A stretch of DNA of 64,000 nt from Microbacterium ginsengiterrae (GCF_014205075.1 NZ_JACHMU010000001.1:1674001-1738000); one strand, 5' to 3'. Counted from the stretch's first letter, positions 26,242-35,891 are shown. A program made the numbers and translations. Notes: a model not told the origin generated them from the letters alone.

Positions 26242-28274
26242 CGCAGGAACGCCGCCGCGACACCGGAGTCGACGGGGATGTGCAGCCCCGTCGTCCGGCT
26301 GAGCTCCGGGCCGGTGAGGACGAACACGGCGTCGGCGACGTTCTCCGGGACGACCTCGCGCTTGAGGATCGTGCGGTCCGCATAGAACTGGCCGAGGTCC
26401 TTCTCCTCGACGCCGTACGTTGCGGCACGATTGGCGCCCCAGCCGGCGGCGAAGATGCCGGATCCGCGCACCACGCCATCGGGGTTGATGCCGTTGACGC
26501 GGATGCCGTGTGCACCCAGCTCGACCGCCAGCAGGCGCACCTGATGGGCCTGGTCGGCCTTCGTCGCCGAATAGGCGATGTTGTTCGGGCCGGCGAAGAC
26601 GGAGTTCTTCGACGAGATGTAGACGATGTCGCCGCCGAGCTTCTGGTCGATCAGCACACGGGCGGCGGCCTTCGACACGAGGAAGGATCCCTTCGCCATC
26701 ACATCGTGCTGCAGATCCCAGTCCTTCTCGGTCGTCTCCAGCAGCGGCTTCGACAGCGACAGCCCGGCGTTGTTGACGACGAGGTCGACACCGCCGAAGG
26801 CGAGGACCGCAGCGTCGAAGGCTGCCTGGATCGCCTCGGCATCCGCGACGTTCGCGGCGACGCCGATGGCGACGTCGGTGCTCCCGAGCTCGGCCGCTGC
26901 CGACTGCGCCTTCTCGAGATCGAGGTCGGCGACGACGACGCAGGCGCCCTCGCGGGCGAGCCGGGTGGCGACGGCCTTGCCGATTCCGCTCGCCGCGCCG
27001 GTCACGAGCGCGACGCGCCCCTGGTGGGACTTCGGCTTCGGCATCCGCTGCAGCTTCGCCTCTTCCAGCGCCCAGTACTCGATCTTGAACTTCTCGGCAT
27101 CCGAGATGGGCGAGTACGTCGACAGCGCCTCGGCGCCGCGCATGACGTTGATGGCGTTGACGTAGAACTCGCCGGCGACGCGAGCGGTCTGCTTGTTCGC
27201 ACCGAAGCTGAACATGCCGACGCCGGGGACGAGCACGATGAGGGGGTCGGCGCCGCGGATGGCGGGGCTGTCGTCCGTCGCGTGCGCGTCGTAGTAGGCC
27301 TGGTAGTCGGCGCGGTACTCGGCGTGGAGCTCGCCGAGGCGGGCCAGTTGCTCCTCGAGGGAGGCGGTCGCCGGCAGATCGAGCAGGAGCGGCTTGACCT
27401 TCGTGCGCAGGAAGTGGTCCGGGCAGCTCGTGCCGAGGGCGGCGAGGGCCGGCGCCTTCTCGGAGGCGAGGAAGTCGAGCACCACGTCCGCATCGGTGAA
27501 GTGGCCGATCATCGGCTTGTCCGTCGAGGCGATGCCGCGGATCGTCGGCGCGAGCGCGGCTGCGCGGGCGCGACGGTCCGTCTCCGGGAGCGCCTCGAAG
27601 CCGGAACGCACGCCGCCGAAGGGTTCGGCGGCGCCGTGGTCTGCGATGTATGCGGCGGCCGTGTCGATGATCCACAGCGAGTTCGTCTCGGCTTCCTCCG
27701 ACGTGTCACCCCACGCCGTGATGCCGTGACCGCCGAGGATGCATCCGATCGCCTGCGGGTGGGCGGCCTTGATCCGAGCGATGTCGAGGCCGAGCTGGAA
27801 GCCGGGGCGCCGCCAGGGGACCCACACGACGCGATCGCCGAAGATCGTCGAGGTGAGGGCTTCGCCGTCGGCGGCGGTCGCGATCGCGATGCCGGAATCC
27901 GGATGCAGGTGGTCGACGTGCGCGGCGTCGACGAGCCCGTGCATCGCGGTGTCGATGGACGGGGCTGCGCCGCCCTTGCCATGCAGGCAGTAGTCGAACG
28001 CTGCGACCATCTCGTCCTCGCGTTCGACGCCGGGATAGACATCCACGAGGGAGCGCATGCGGTCGAGTCGCAGCACGGCGAGGCCGTCCTCCGTCAGCGT
28101 GCCGAGGTCGCCGCCGGAGCCCTTCACCCACAGCAGCTCGATGGGCTGACCGGTGACGGGGTCGGTCGCCGTTCCCTTCGCCGAGGTGTTGCCGCCGGCG
28201 TAGTTGGTGTTCTTCGGGTCAGCGCCGAGCCGGTTCGATCGCTCGATGAGGGCTGCTGCTGTGGGGTTCGTCAT
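26238..28274 (-). CDS. rhaD: bifunctional rhamnulose-1-phosphate aldolase / short-chain dehydrogenase
   Basis: 678 residues. The N-terminal class II aldolase/adducin domain (about 1-420) has AGGNTSAKG, the metal histidines in HVDHLHPDSG and GGHGITAWG. The C-terminal short-chain dehydrogenase (about 430-678) has TGAASGIGKAV, NNAGLS and YSATK. The fused enzyme cleaves rhamnulose-1-phosphate to dihydroxyacetone phosphate and L-lactaldehyde, then oxidises the lactaldehyde. This fusion is the usual actinobacterial form. Start at 28274 matches the family N-terminus (MTNPTAAALIERSNRLG). Confidence 0.92.
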   Translation of the reverse strand: MTNPTAAALIERSNRLGADPKNTNYAGGNTSAKGTATDPVTGQPIELLWVKGSGGDLGTLTEDGLAVLRLDRMRSLVDVYPGVEREDEMVAAFDYCLHGKGGAAPSIDTAMHGLVDAAHVDHLHPDSGIAIATAADGEALTSTIFGDRVVWVPWRRPGFQLGLDIARIKAAHPQAIGCILGGHGITAWGDTSEEAETNSLWIIDTAAAYIADHGAAEPFGGVRSGFEALPETDRRARAAALAPTIRGIASTDKPMIGHFTDADVVLDFLASEKAPALAALGTSCPDHFLRTKVKPLLLDLPATASLEEQLARLGELHAEYRADYQAYYDAHATDDSPAIRGADPLIVLVPGVGMFSFGANKQTARVAGEFYVNAINVMRGAEALSTYSPISDAEKFKIEYWALEEAKLQRMPKPKSHQGRVALVTGAASGIGKAVATRLAREGACVVVADLDLEKAQSAAAELGSTDVAIGVAANVADAEAIQAAFDAAVLAFGGVDLVVNNAGLSLSKPLLETTEKDWDLQHDVMAKGSFLVSKAAARVLIDQKLGGDIVYISSKNSVFAGPNNIAYSATKADQAHQVRLLAVELGAHGIRVNGINPDGVVRGSGIFAAGWGANRAATYGVEEKDLGQFYADRTILKREVVPENVADAVFVLTGPELSRTTGLHIPVDSGVAAAFLR

Positions 28275-28309
28275 TCTCAATCCTTGTTCGATACCTGTCG
28301 GGGCCGCGC

Positions 28310-29476
28310 TCAGGCGCCCCAGCCCGCCTGCACGCCGCCGACGCGCTCGGCGGCGATCTTCTCCTGGTAGCCGGAAGCTGCGTACGCCGCCATCGGGTCG
28401 GCGGCCAGCCCCCGCGACTCCCGCCACTCTGCCAGAGCGGGACGCACATCCGTGTAGAAGGCATCCATGAAGACGGCATTGGCCGTGAGGACATCGCCGG
28501 AGCGCTGGGCTGCGGTGAGGGCATCCGTGTCGACGAGCAGCGCGCGGGCCGTCATCTCCTGCACGTTCAGCACCGACCGGATCTGCCCGGGGATCTTGTC
28601 CTCGATGTTGTGGCACTGATCGAGCATGAACGCCACGTCCGGGTTGTTGAGTCCGCCACCGCGGACGACCTCGAACAGGATCCGGAACAGCTGGAACGGG
28701 TCAGCGGCGCCGACGATCAGATCATCGTCCGCGTAGAAGCGCGAGTTGAAGTCGAACGAGCCGAGCCTGCCGAGGCGCAGCAGCTGCATGACGATGAACT
28801 CGATGTTCGTCCCCGGGGCGTGGTGCCCGGTGTCCAGGCACACCATGGCCTTCTCGCCGAGAGCGCTGACCTGGGCGTACGACGTTCCCCAGTCCGGAAC
28901 ATCGGTGTGGTAGAACGCCGGCTCGAAGAACTTGTACTCGAGCACGAGCCGCTGATCGTCGCCGAGGCGGGCGTAGATCTCCTGGAGCGAATCCTGAAGG
29001 CGGTCCTGCCTGCCGCGGAGGTCGGCCTGTCCGGGGTAGTTCGACCCCTCGGCCAGCCAGATCTTCAGGTCCCGCGAACCCGTGGCGTCCATGACGTCGA
29101 TGCACGCCAGGTGGTGATCGATCGCCTTCCGGCGGATCGCGGCATCCTCGTGGGTCAGCGCTCCGAACTTGTAGTCGTCGTCCTGGAAGGTGTTGGAGTT
29201 GACGGTGCCGAGGGCGACGCCGTGATCCTCGGCGTGCTTGCGCAGATCCTCGAAGGAGTCGACGAGGTCCCACGGGATGTGCAGCGCGACGCTCGGTGCC
29301 AGCGCGGTGTACCGGTGCACCTGGGCGGCATCGGCGATCTTCTCCCACGGGTCGCGCGGCGTGCCCGGAGTGCCGAACACCTTGAAGCGTGTTCCGGAGT
29401 TGCCGAACGCCCAGGACGGCAGCTCGATGCTCTGCTTCTCGAGTTCGGAGAGGACGGCGGGGGAGAGGACGCTCAT
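28310..29476 (-). CDS. rhaI: L-rhamnose isomerase (TIM-barrel type)
   Basis: 388 residues. Xylose-isomerase-like barrel with metal/substrate motifs LVLEYKFFEPAFYHTDVPDWG, CLDTGHHAPGTN, FDFNSRFYADDDLIVG and DQCHNIEDK. It converts L-rhamnose to L-rhamnulose. It belongs to the RhaI form found in Pseudomonas and actinobacteria rather than the E. coli RhaA form. The start codon at 29476 overlaps the mutarotase stop. Confidence 0.92.
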   Translation of the reverse strand: MSVLSPAVLSELEKQSIELPSWAFGNSGTRFKVFGTPGTPRDPWEKIADAAQVHRYTALAPSVALHIPWDLVDSFEDLRKHAEDHGVALGTVNSNTFQDDDYKFGALTHEDAAIRRKAIDHHLACIDVMDATGSRDLKIWLAEGSNYPGQADLRGRQDRLQDSLQEIYARLGDDQRLVLEYKFFEPAFYHTDVPDWGTSYAQVSALGEKAMVCLDTGHHAPGTNIEFIVMQLLRLGRLGSFDFNSRFYADDDLIVGAADPFQLFRILFEVVRGGGLNNPDVAFMLDQCHNIEDKIPGQIRSVLNVQEMTARALLVDTDALTAAQRSGDVLTANAVFMDAFYTDVRPALAEWRESRGLAADPMAAYAASGYQEKIAAERVGGVQAGWGA

Positions 29477-29841
29477 GATGCGGGGCTTTCGTGTTCGGAG
29501 CCGGCAGACGCCGCCAGCTGATCGTCGAGGTTGAAGACTTCGGAGAGGGAGGTTGCCGCCTGGTCGGCGCGTCCGTCGAGATCGACGAAGAACTCCGCCA
29601 TGGACGCCTCCCATCGGGCCGCGACCGGAGATCCGGCGAGGTACGCGCGCGCCGCATCGTCGTCGTCGGTCTCGTAGTACCCGAACAGAGTGCTGGACGC
29701 GCGGTCGAGGAAGATGGAGTAGTTCCGGCGACCGGCCGCGGCGATCTCGGCGAGCATGTCGGGCCAGACGGGACTGTGCCGCTCGATGTAGGCGTCCATC
29801 ATTTCCGGGCGGACGTGGAGGGTGAAGGCGACGCGGGGCAT
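29473..29841 (-). CDS. rhaM: L-rhamnose mutarotase
   Basis: 122 residues. RhaM fold: FTLHVRPEMMDAYIERHSPVWPDM near the start, NYSIFLDRASSTLFGYYE, then ARWEASMAEFF. It interconverts rhamnose anomers before isomerisation. It is the first gene of the catabolic operon, after the promoter with LacI operators at 29896-29953. The usual length is about 105; the last 20 residues here are an extra Ser/Glu-rich tail that overlaps rhaI. Confidence 0.9.
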   Translation of the reverse strand: MPRVAFTLHVRPEMMDAYIERHSPVWPDMLAEIAAAGRRNYSIFLDRASSTLFGYYETDDDDAARAYLAGSPVAARWEASMAEFFVDLDGRADQAATSLSEVFNLDDQLAASAGSEHESPAS

Positions 29842-29895
29842 GGCACTCCTTCGTGTGGCTCGCGCTGGCTGTGGAGGTCTCGGGAGGACGGAATA

Positions 29896-29953
29896 TGAAA
29901 CGATCCAACCGTGAATCGTTTCAAACGATAGTGTGAGGGTAAGAATCCGTCAA
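29896..29953 (-). promoter_or_regulatory. promoter and two LacI-type operators of the rhamnose catabolic operon
   Basis: Minus strand: TTGACG (29953-29948), 17 bp, TATCGT (29930-29925). Directly downstream lies TGAAACGATTCA (29923-29912, one mismatch to perfect symmetry), and 16 bp further TGGATCGTTTCA (29907-29896). The arrangement predicts repression by the LacI protein encoded at 29992. Confidence 0.7.
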
Positions 29954-29991
29954 GAGACGCGATTCACGAGCCGGAGAGGTCGGGGGACCGC

Positions 29992-30996
29992 ATGACCGTG
30001 AGCGTCAAGGACGTCGCCGCTGCGGCGTCCGTCTCGGTGGGCACCGTGTCGAACGTGCTGAATCGTCCGGACAAGGTGTCGCCGGCGACCGTCGCCCGTG
30101 TCCAGGCGGCGATCGATGAGCTCGGCTTCGTACGCAATGACGCCGCTCGTCAATTGCGCGCAGGGCGCAGCCGGAGCATCGGTCTCATCATCCTGGACAG
30201 CGCCAACCCCTTCTTCGCCGAGGTCGCCAGAGGCGCCGAGGAACGCGCAGCTCGGGAGGGGATGTCTGTCCTGCTCGGCAGCAGCGATCAGGTGCCGGAG
30301 CGCGAGAGCAACTACCTCGATCTGTTCCGCGAACAACGCGTCAATGGCGTACTGCTCACTCCGACGGACGTCGACGCCGACATGCTCCGGCACTTCACCG
30401 ACAGTGGGACCCCGCTCGTCATCGTCGATGGGGAGATGCCGGGAGGGCGTGTTCCCTCGGTCGCCGTCGACGACGTCCGCGGGGGGATGCTGGCGGTCGA
30501 GCACCTGCTCGAGACCGGTCGCCGCCGGATCGCCTATGTCGGCGGTCCCGCGGGCATCCGGCAGGTGGCCGACCGACTCGAAGGTGCGCGGCGCGCGCTC
30601 GCCCGCGTGCCGGACGCCACGCTGGAGGTGATCGAGCAGGGTGCGCTGACGGTGCTGCACGGTCGGGATGCCGGCGAGCAGATCGCCCGTCGTCCGATCT
30701 CCGAACGGCCGGACGCCGTCTTCTGCGCGAACGATCTGCTCGCCCTCGGTGTGATGCAGGGCACCGCCATTCTCGGCGAGATGCGGATCCCGGAGGACCT
30801 CGCGCTCATCGGATACGACGACATCGACTTCGCGGAGTCGGCCGTCGTCTCGCTCTCCTCCGTGCGCCAGCCCGCGCGCACGATCGGTGCGGAGGCGGTC
30901 GAGCTGCTCCTGGAGTCGCTCGACTCTTCCGGTGCGGCCATCCGGCACGTCCGCTTCCAGCCCGAGCTCGTCGTGCGCGCGTCGACGGGGCGCTGA
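29992..30996 (+). CDS. LacI family transcriptional regulator of rhamnose genes
   Basis: 334 residues. N-terminal helix-turn-helix (VKDVAAAASVSVGTVSNVLN) with hinge, then a periplasmic-binding-like effector domain (SIGLIILDSANPFFAEV, GYDDIDFAE). It stands between the divergent catabolic operon and the downstream transporter operon; both promoters carry TGAAWCGWTTCA operators. It should repress both until rhamnose or a derivative binds. The start follows GAGAGGTCGGGGG. Confidence 0.9.
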   Translation: MTVSVKDVAAAASVSVGTVSNVLNRPDKVSPATVARVQAAIDELGFVRNDAARQLRAGRSRSIGLIILDSANPFFAEVARGAEERAAREGMSVLLGSSDQVPERESNYLDLFREQRVNGVLLTPTDVDADMLRHFTDSGTPLVIVDGEMPGGRVPSVAVDDVRGGMLAVEHLLETGRRRIAYVGGPAGIRQVADRLEGARRALARVPDATLEVIEQGALTVLHGRDAGEQIARRPISERPDAVFCANDLLALGVMQGTAILGEMRIPEDLALIGYDDIDFAESAVVSLSSVRQPARTIGAEAVELLLESLDSSGAAIRHVRFQPELVVRASTGR

Positions 30997-31044
30997 GAGC
31001 GCGGATTCCGGCACAGTCACCGCAGCCTCGGCGGCGAGCCCCAC

Positions 31045-31084
31045 CCGTGTCCGTTCTGAGACACGACCGTGTCCGTTTCGAGAC
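31045..31084 (+). promoter_or_regulatory. two 18-bp direct repeats immediately upstream of the rhamnose-transporter promoter
   Basis: CCGTGTCCGTTCTGAGAC (31045-31062) and CCGTGTCCGTTTCGAGAC (31067-31084) match at 16 of 18 positions and are 22 bp apart, close to two DNA turns. The second touches the -35 element at 31085. This is the layout expected for an activator binding in tandem; the protein is unknown. Confidence 0.5.
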
Positions 31085-31142
31085 TTGACCGATGCCCGGT
31101 GTGTCCCTACAGTTGCCCTGAATCGAAAAATGAATCGATTCA
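31085..31142 (+). promoter_or_regulatory. promoter and LacI operator of the rhamnose ABC transporter operon
   Basis: TTGACC (31085-31090), 17 bp, TACAGT (31108-31113). The perfect palindrome TGAATCGATTCA (31131-31142) lies about 10-20 bases after the predicted transcription start. The operator matches those upstream of rhaM. Confidence 0.7.
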
Positions 31143-31176
31143 TACCCGATCCCTATCCCTCAACGAGGAGGAACCT

Positions 31177-32691
31177 GTGCCGAGCAGCGATGCCCCCCTG
31201 GTCCTCGAGCTCTCGGAGGTCGCCAAGTCCTTCGGCGCCGTCGTCGCGCTGCGATCCGCTGACCTCCGTCTCCACGCCGGCTCGATCCACGCGCTCATCG
31301 GCGAGAACGGCGCGGGCAAGTCGACGCTCGTGAAGATCGTCGCCGGACTCTACCGCCGCGACCGCGGTGTGTTCCGCCTCGACGGTGAGGATGTGGACTT
31401 CACGTCCACGGCGCAGTCGAAGGCCGCCGGCGTCGCGGTGATCTATCAGGAGCCGACGCTCTTCCCCGACCTCTCAGTCACCGAGAACATCTTCATGGGA
31501 CGGCAGATCACGGGACGATTCGGACGCATCGACCGGAAGGCGATGCGTCACGAGGTGGAGCGTCTGTTCACCCGGCTCGGTGTCACCATCGATCCCGATC
31601 GCCCCGCCGAGGGACTCTCGATCGCCGACCAGCAGGTGATCGAGATCGCCAAGGCCGTCTCACTCGAGGCGAAGGTCCTCATCATGGACGAGCCGACGGC
31701 GGCACTGTCGAACGTCGAGGCCGAGCGTCTGTTCGCGATCGCGCGCAGCCTGCGGGACGAGGGTCGCGGCCTCATCTTCATCTCCCACCGATTCGACGAG
31801 GTGTTCGCGCTGTGCGACACCGTCACCGTCATGCGCGACGGCGCCTACATCGCGACGAGCCCGATCGACGAGACGACCCCGCAGGAACTGGTCCGCCAGA
31901 TGGTCGGGCGGGAGGTCACGGATCTGTTCCCCAAGCAGGATGCCGTCATCGGAGAGCCGCTCCTGGAGGTGGAAGGACTCACCACTCCTGGTGTCTTCCA
32001 CGACATCACCTTCACGGTCCGCTCGGGTGAGATCGTCGGGCTCGCAGGCCTGGTCGGCGCCGGTCGCAGCGAGATCGCCCGTGCGATCTTCGGTGTGGAC
32101 ACCTATCGCGAGGGCACAGTCTCCGTCCGTGGGCGCCGTATCCGCGGTGGACGTCCGACCGACGCCATGCGGGCGGGCCTCGCGCTCGTCCCGGAGGACC
32201 GCCGCAAGCAGGGCCTGGTCATCGACTCCGGGGTCGGTCGCAACATCACGATCGCGATCCGTCGTGAGCTCGCGCGTTTCGGGCTGCTCACGACGGGTAT
32301 GGAGAACCGTGCCGCGCGGGAGTGGGCCAGCCGCCTCGAGGTGAAGTCCTATGCATTGGACACCGTCGCCGCGACGCTGTCGGGCGGGAACCAGCAGAAG
32401 GTCGTGCTCGCCAAATGGCTCGCGACGAAGCCGGATGTCCTCATCGTGGATGAGCCGACCCGCGGCATCGACGTCGGTACGAAGTCCGAGGTCCACCGTC
32501 TCCTCTCCGAGCTCGCGGGACAGGGAATGGGCATCCTGATGATCTCGTCCGAGCTCCCGGAGGTCCTCGGCATGGCCGATCGCGTCCTGGTGGTGCGAGA
32601 AGGGCGGATCACCGCGGAGATCGACCGGGCGGACGCCACCAGCGAGAACGTGATGTTCGCCGCCACCCACGCATCGGAGCAGCACTCGTGA
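31177..32691 (+). CDS. sugar ABC transporter ATP-binding protein (rhamnose type, two NBDs)
   Basis: 504 residues; GTG at 31177 preceded by GAGGAGG. Two fused nucleotide-binding domains, as in RbsA/XylG. NBD1: Walker A GENGAGKST, Walker B VLIMDEPTAAL. NBD2: GLVGAGRSE at the Walker A position, signature LSGGNQQK, Walker B VLIVDEPTRGID. It energises the importer made with the next two permeases and the binding protein. An upstream in-frame extension crosses the operator and promoter and is rejected. Confidence 0.92.
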   Translation: MPSSDAPLVLELSEVAKSFGAVVALRSADLRLHAGSIHALIGENGAGKSTLVKIVAGLYRRDRGVFRLDGEDVDFTSTAQSKAAGVAVIYQEPTLFPDLSVTENIFMGRQITGRFGRIDRKAMRHEVERLFTRLGVTIDPDRPAEGLSIADQQVIEIAKAVSLEAKVLIMDEPTAALSNVEAERLFAIARSLRDEGRGLIFISHRFDEVFALCDTVTVMRDGAYIATSPIDETTPQELVRQMVGREVTDLFPKQDAVIGEPLLEVEGLTTPGVFHDITFTVRSGEIVGLAGLVGAGRSEIARAIFGVDTYREGTVSVRGRRIRGGRPTDAMRAGLALVPEDRRKQGLVIDSGVGRNITIAIRRELARFGLLTTGMENRAAREWASRLEVKSYALDTVAATLSGGNQQKVVLAKWLATKPDVLIVDEPTRGIDVGTKSEVHRLLSELAGQGMGILMISSELPEVLGMADRVLVVREGRITAEIDRADATSENVMFAATHASEQHS

Positions 32692-33719
32692 CTTCCTCTC
32701 CCACCACCCGCATCCCCGTCTCGGGGATCACCAAGCACATCGGCGCGCTCGGCAAGGCCCGGGAGTTCGGCATCCTCATCGCGCTCGCCGTCGTCGTCAT
32801 CGCCGCCACCTCCGCGAATCCGAGCTTCCTCTTCTCCGCAGACGGGTGGCGCGACCTCCTGCTCACCCCGTCGATCCTGATGCTCGTCGCCGCCGGTCAG
32901 GCGATCGTCATCATCACGCGCAACGTCGACCTCTCGGTCGGCTCGGTGATGGGGCTGTCGGCCTATCTCACCGGGCGGCTGTTCATCGACGCCCCCGGGC
33001 TGCCCATTCCCGTCGTCATCCTGCTCGCGGTGCTGTTCGGCGGAGTCCTCGGCCTCATCAACGGTGCTCTCGTCGCGTTCGCCCGGGTCCCCGCCATGGT
33101 GATCACCCTCGGCACCCTCTACGCCTACCGCGGCATCAACGTGATGTGGGCGGGTTCCACCAGGGTGAACGCGTCCGATATCCCCCGGGAATTCCTCGCG
33201 ATCGGGACGGGGCAGGTGCTGACCATCCCGATCCTCACGATCGTGGCCGTCATCATCCTCGCCTTCGCCGCCTGGTACATGCGCAACACCCGCGGTGGTC
33301 GTGAGTACTATGCGATCGGCTCCGACCCGGCTGCCGCGGAACTGTACGGGCTCGGCGTCACGCGTCGCGTGCTCAGCGCGTTCGTGCTCTCGGGCGCGCT
33401 GGCCGGTCTCGCGGGTGTCTTCTACGTCGCCCGATACGGCACGGTCAGCTCGCAGGCCGGTGCGGGCTGGGAACTCGACGCGGTCGGCGCGGCTGTCATC
33501 GGCGGCGTCGCGATCACCGGCGGCATCGGCACCATCTGGGGCGCGGCGATCGGCGCTGTGCTGCTGATGACGATCAACCGTGCGCTGCCGATCCTCGGCA
33601 TCCCGGACTTCTGGCAACGCGCCGTCGTCGGCGTGCTCATCATCGGCGCCATCGTGCTCGACCGCTGGCTCGCCGTGCGACAGAGACAGCGACTCATCGA
33701 ATCGAGGGACGAGTCATGA
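32688..33719 (+). CDS. sugar ABC transporter permease 1 (rhamnose type)
   Basis: 343 residues, GTG start overlapping the ATPase stop. BPD_transp_2 family with about nine to ten hydrophobic helices. It carries the AxxG-type motif GQAIVIITRNVDLSVGSVMG early and ITGGIGTIWGAAIGAVLL late. It pairs with the following permease in the rhamnose importer. Confidence 0.9.
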   Translation: MTSSPTTRIPVSGITKHIGALGKAREFGILIALAVVVIAATSANPSFLFSADGWRDLLLTPSILMLVAAGQAIVIITRNVDLSVGSVMGLSAYLTGRLFIDAPGLPIPVVILLAVLFGGVLGLINGALVAFARVPAMVITLGTLYAYRGINVMWAGSTRVNASDIPREFLAIGTGQVLTIPILTIVAVIILAFAAWYMRNTRGGREYYAIGSDPAAAELYGLGVTRRVLSAFVLSGALAGLAGVFYVARYGTVSSQAGAGWELDAVGAAVIGGVAITGGIGTIWGAAIGAVLLMTINRALPILGIPDFWQRAVVGVLIIGAIVLDRWLAVRQRQRLIESRDES

Positions 33720-34774
33720 CCACCACGGCCACCCCGACCACGACCACCAATCGCGTGTCGCGCGACTTCGCCAAGCCGGCATGGCGGCGTGTGCTCTTCA
33801 CTCCGGAAGCCGCCATCGCGGGGCTGCTGATCCTCGTCGTCGCCTACTCCATGGCGACCGTGCGCGGATTCGCTCAGCCCATCACCCTCAACTACCTGCT
33901 CCTCGACGTCGCACCGATCCTGCTGATCGCGTTGCCCATGGCCCTCATCATGATCACCGGCGAGATCGACCTGTCCGTCGGCAGCATGGTGGGCCTTGCG
34001 AGTGTCGTCACCGGCGCCGGCGTCCACATGGGGTTGCCCTTCGAGGTCGCCGCGATCGCCGCGCTCCTGGTCGGCATGATCGGTGGCGCGCTCAACGGCT
34101 TCCTCGTGACCGTGATCGGACTGCCGTCGCTCGCGGTGACGATCGGTACCCTCGCGCTGTTCCGCGGACTGGCGGTCGGGCTGCTCGGCACCACTGCGGT
34201 CACCGACTTCCCCGAAGCCTGGACGGCGCTCGCGAAGGCGAAGATCGCGGGGACGACGATCCCCTACATCATGATCCCGTTCCTGATCCTCCTGGCGATC
34301 TTCGTCGTCGTGCTGCACTTCACTCCGTTCGGTCGCGGCATCTACGCCATCGGACAGTCGAAGGATGCCGCCCGCTTCTCCGGCGTGCACATCGAGCGCA
34401 CGAAGTTCCTGCTGTTCATGGCCGCGGGTCTCGTCGCCGCCTTCGCCGGGATCTTCTACACGCTCCGCTTCGGTAATGCGCGAGGAGACAACGCGACCGG
34501 GCTCGAACTGCAGGTGATCGCCGCGGTCGTCCTCGGCGGTGTCTCCGTCTTCGGGGGCCGAGGACAGCTCTACGGCGTCGTGGCCGCCGTCCTCCTGATC
34601 GGCGTCCTCTCCAGCGCGCTGCGCCTGGCCAACGTCACCTCCGACGTCATCAACGTCATCACCGGCACGCTGCTGGTGGTGTCCGTGGTCAGCGCGAGCG
34701 TGTTCGCCTGGCTCCAGAAGGTCCGAAGCAGAACAGGACCTCCCACCTCCGTCGCAGCACCCACAGCATCATGA
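33716..34774 (+). CDS. sugar ABC transporter permease 2 (rhamnose type)
   Basis: 352 residues; ATG overlaps the previous stop. Same family as its neighbour: MALIMITGEIDLSVGSMVG, GLPSLAVTIGTLALFRG and GGVSVFGGRGQLYGVV. Around ten helices. A Thr-rich N-terminus precedes the first helix. Confidence 0.9.
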   Translation: MTTTATPTTTTNRVSRDFAKPAWRRVLFTPEAAIAGLLILVVAYSMATVRGFAQPITLNYLLLDVAPILLIALPMALIMITGEIDLSVGSMVGLASVVTGAGVHMGLPFEVAAIAALLVGMIGGALNGFLVTVIGLPSLAVTIGTLALFRGLAVGLLGTTAVTDFPEAWTALAKAKIAGTTIPYIMIPFLILLAIFVVVLHFTPFGRGIYAIGQSKDAARFSGVHIERTKFLLFMAAGLVAAFAGIFYTLRFGNARGDNATGLELQVIAAVVLGGVSVFGGRGQLYGVVAAVLLIGVLSSALRLANVTSDVINVITGTLLVVSVVSASVFAWLQKVRSRTGPPTSVAAPTAS

Positions 34775-34834
34775 CGACGCTGCGCCCCTGACCGTCGGTA
34801 CCCGCCGCGGTCTTCCGCCCGAAAGGAATGAACA

Positions 34835-35878
34835 ATGAAGTTTGCACACAAGCGTGTGGCCGCCGTGGCCGCTGCCTTCGTGGCAGCAACGCTGGTCCTG
34901 GCCGGCTGCGCCGACACCGGTGGCTCGAACGGCGACTCCGGTGACGCCTCCGGCGGCGACAGCGAGAACCTCGCGATCACCTTCCTGCCCAAGAGCCTCG
35001 GCAACCCGTACTTCGACACGTCCAGCAAGGGCGGCCTCGCCGCCGTCGACGAACTCGGCGGCGACTTCTCGGAAGTCGGCCCCGCGGAGTCGGGCCCTGA
35101 CACCCAGGTGAGCTACATCAACACCGCGACCCAGCAGGGTGTCGGATCGCTCGTCGTCTCGGCGAACGACCCGAAGGCCATCTGCGATGCGCTCAACGAG
35201 GCCCGCGACGCCGGTGTGAAGGTCGTCACCTTCGACTCCGACACGAACCCGGAATGCCGCGACCTGTTCGTCAACCAGGCCACCGCGGACGGCATCGCCC
35301 AGGTGCAGGTCGATCTCATCGCCGAGCAGATCGGTGACGAGGGAGAGATCGCCATCGTCTCGTCCACGGCCAACGCCACGAACCAGAACGCCTGGATCGA
35401 CAAGATGAAGGAGCTTCTGGAGGCGGACCACCCGAACATCGAGCTCGTCGAGGTCGTCTACGGCGATGACGACGAGCAGATCTCGTTCGACAAGACCGCA
35501 GCCGTGCTGCAGTCGCACCCGAACCTGAAGGGCATCGTCTCGCCGACCACGATCGGCATCTCGGCAGCTGCCCGTTACCTGTCCACCTCGGACTACAAGG
35601 GCAAGGTCGCTCTGACCGGTCTCGGCACGCCCAACCAGATGCGCGAGTACATCGAGGACGGCACGGTCACCGCGTTCGCGCTGTGGAACCCCGAGGACCT
35701 CGGCTACCTGTCGGCGTACGCCGCGGCTGCGCTGATCACCGGAGAGATCACCGGCGCAGAGGGCGACACCTTCGAGGCCGGAAAGCTCGGCTCGTACACG
35801 GTCGGCGCCGACTCGACGGTGCTGCTGGGCGACCCGTACGTGTTCGACGCGGACAACATCGGCGACTTCGACTTCTGA
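34835..35878 (+). CDS. rhaS: rhamnose ABC transporter substrate-binding lipoprotein
   Basis: 347 residues. Lipobox LAGC (Cys24), Gly/Ser/Asp linker, then a periplasmic-binding-protein type I fold (ITFLPKSLGNPYFDTSSKGG, VVTFDSDTNPE, LTGLGTPNQMREYIEDG). The end, DADNIGDFDF, is typical of RhaS-like proteins. GAAAGGA precedes the ATG. It is the last gene of the transporter operon before a strong terminator. Confidence 0.9.
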   Translation: MKFAHKRVAAVAAAFVAATLVLAGCADTGGSNGDSGDASGGDSENLAITFLPKSLGNPYFDTSSKGGLAAVDELGGDFSEVGPAESGPDTQVSYINTATQQGVGSLVVSANDPKAICDALNEARDAGVKVVTFDSDTNPECRDLFVNQATADGIAQVQVDLIAEQIGDEGEIAIVSSTANATNQNAWIDKMKELLEADHPNIELVEVVYGDDDEQISFDKTAAVLQSHPNLKGIVSPTTIGISAAARYLSTSDYKGKVALTGLGTPNQMREYIEDGTVTAFALWNPEDLGYLSAYAAAALITGEITGAEGDTFEAGKLGSYTVGADSTVLLGDPYVFDADNIGDFDF

Positions 35879-35891
35879 GTCGACCAGTCTG

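Noticed and set aside
26280..28370. A 696-codon open frame antisense to the rhamnulose-phosphate aldolase gene
   Set aside because: The minus strand carries a clear two-domain enzyme; the plus frame has no recognisable motif and no ribosome-binding site.
31045..31084. Terminal repeats of an insertion sequence
   Set aside because: The copies are direct, only 22 bp apart, and no transposase is nearby; their position at the -35 box fits regulation better.
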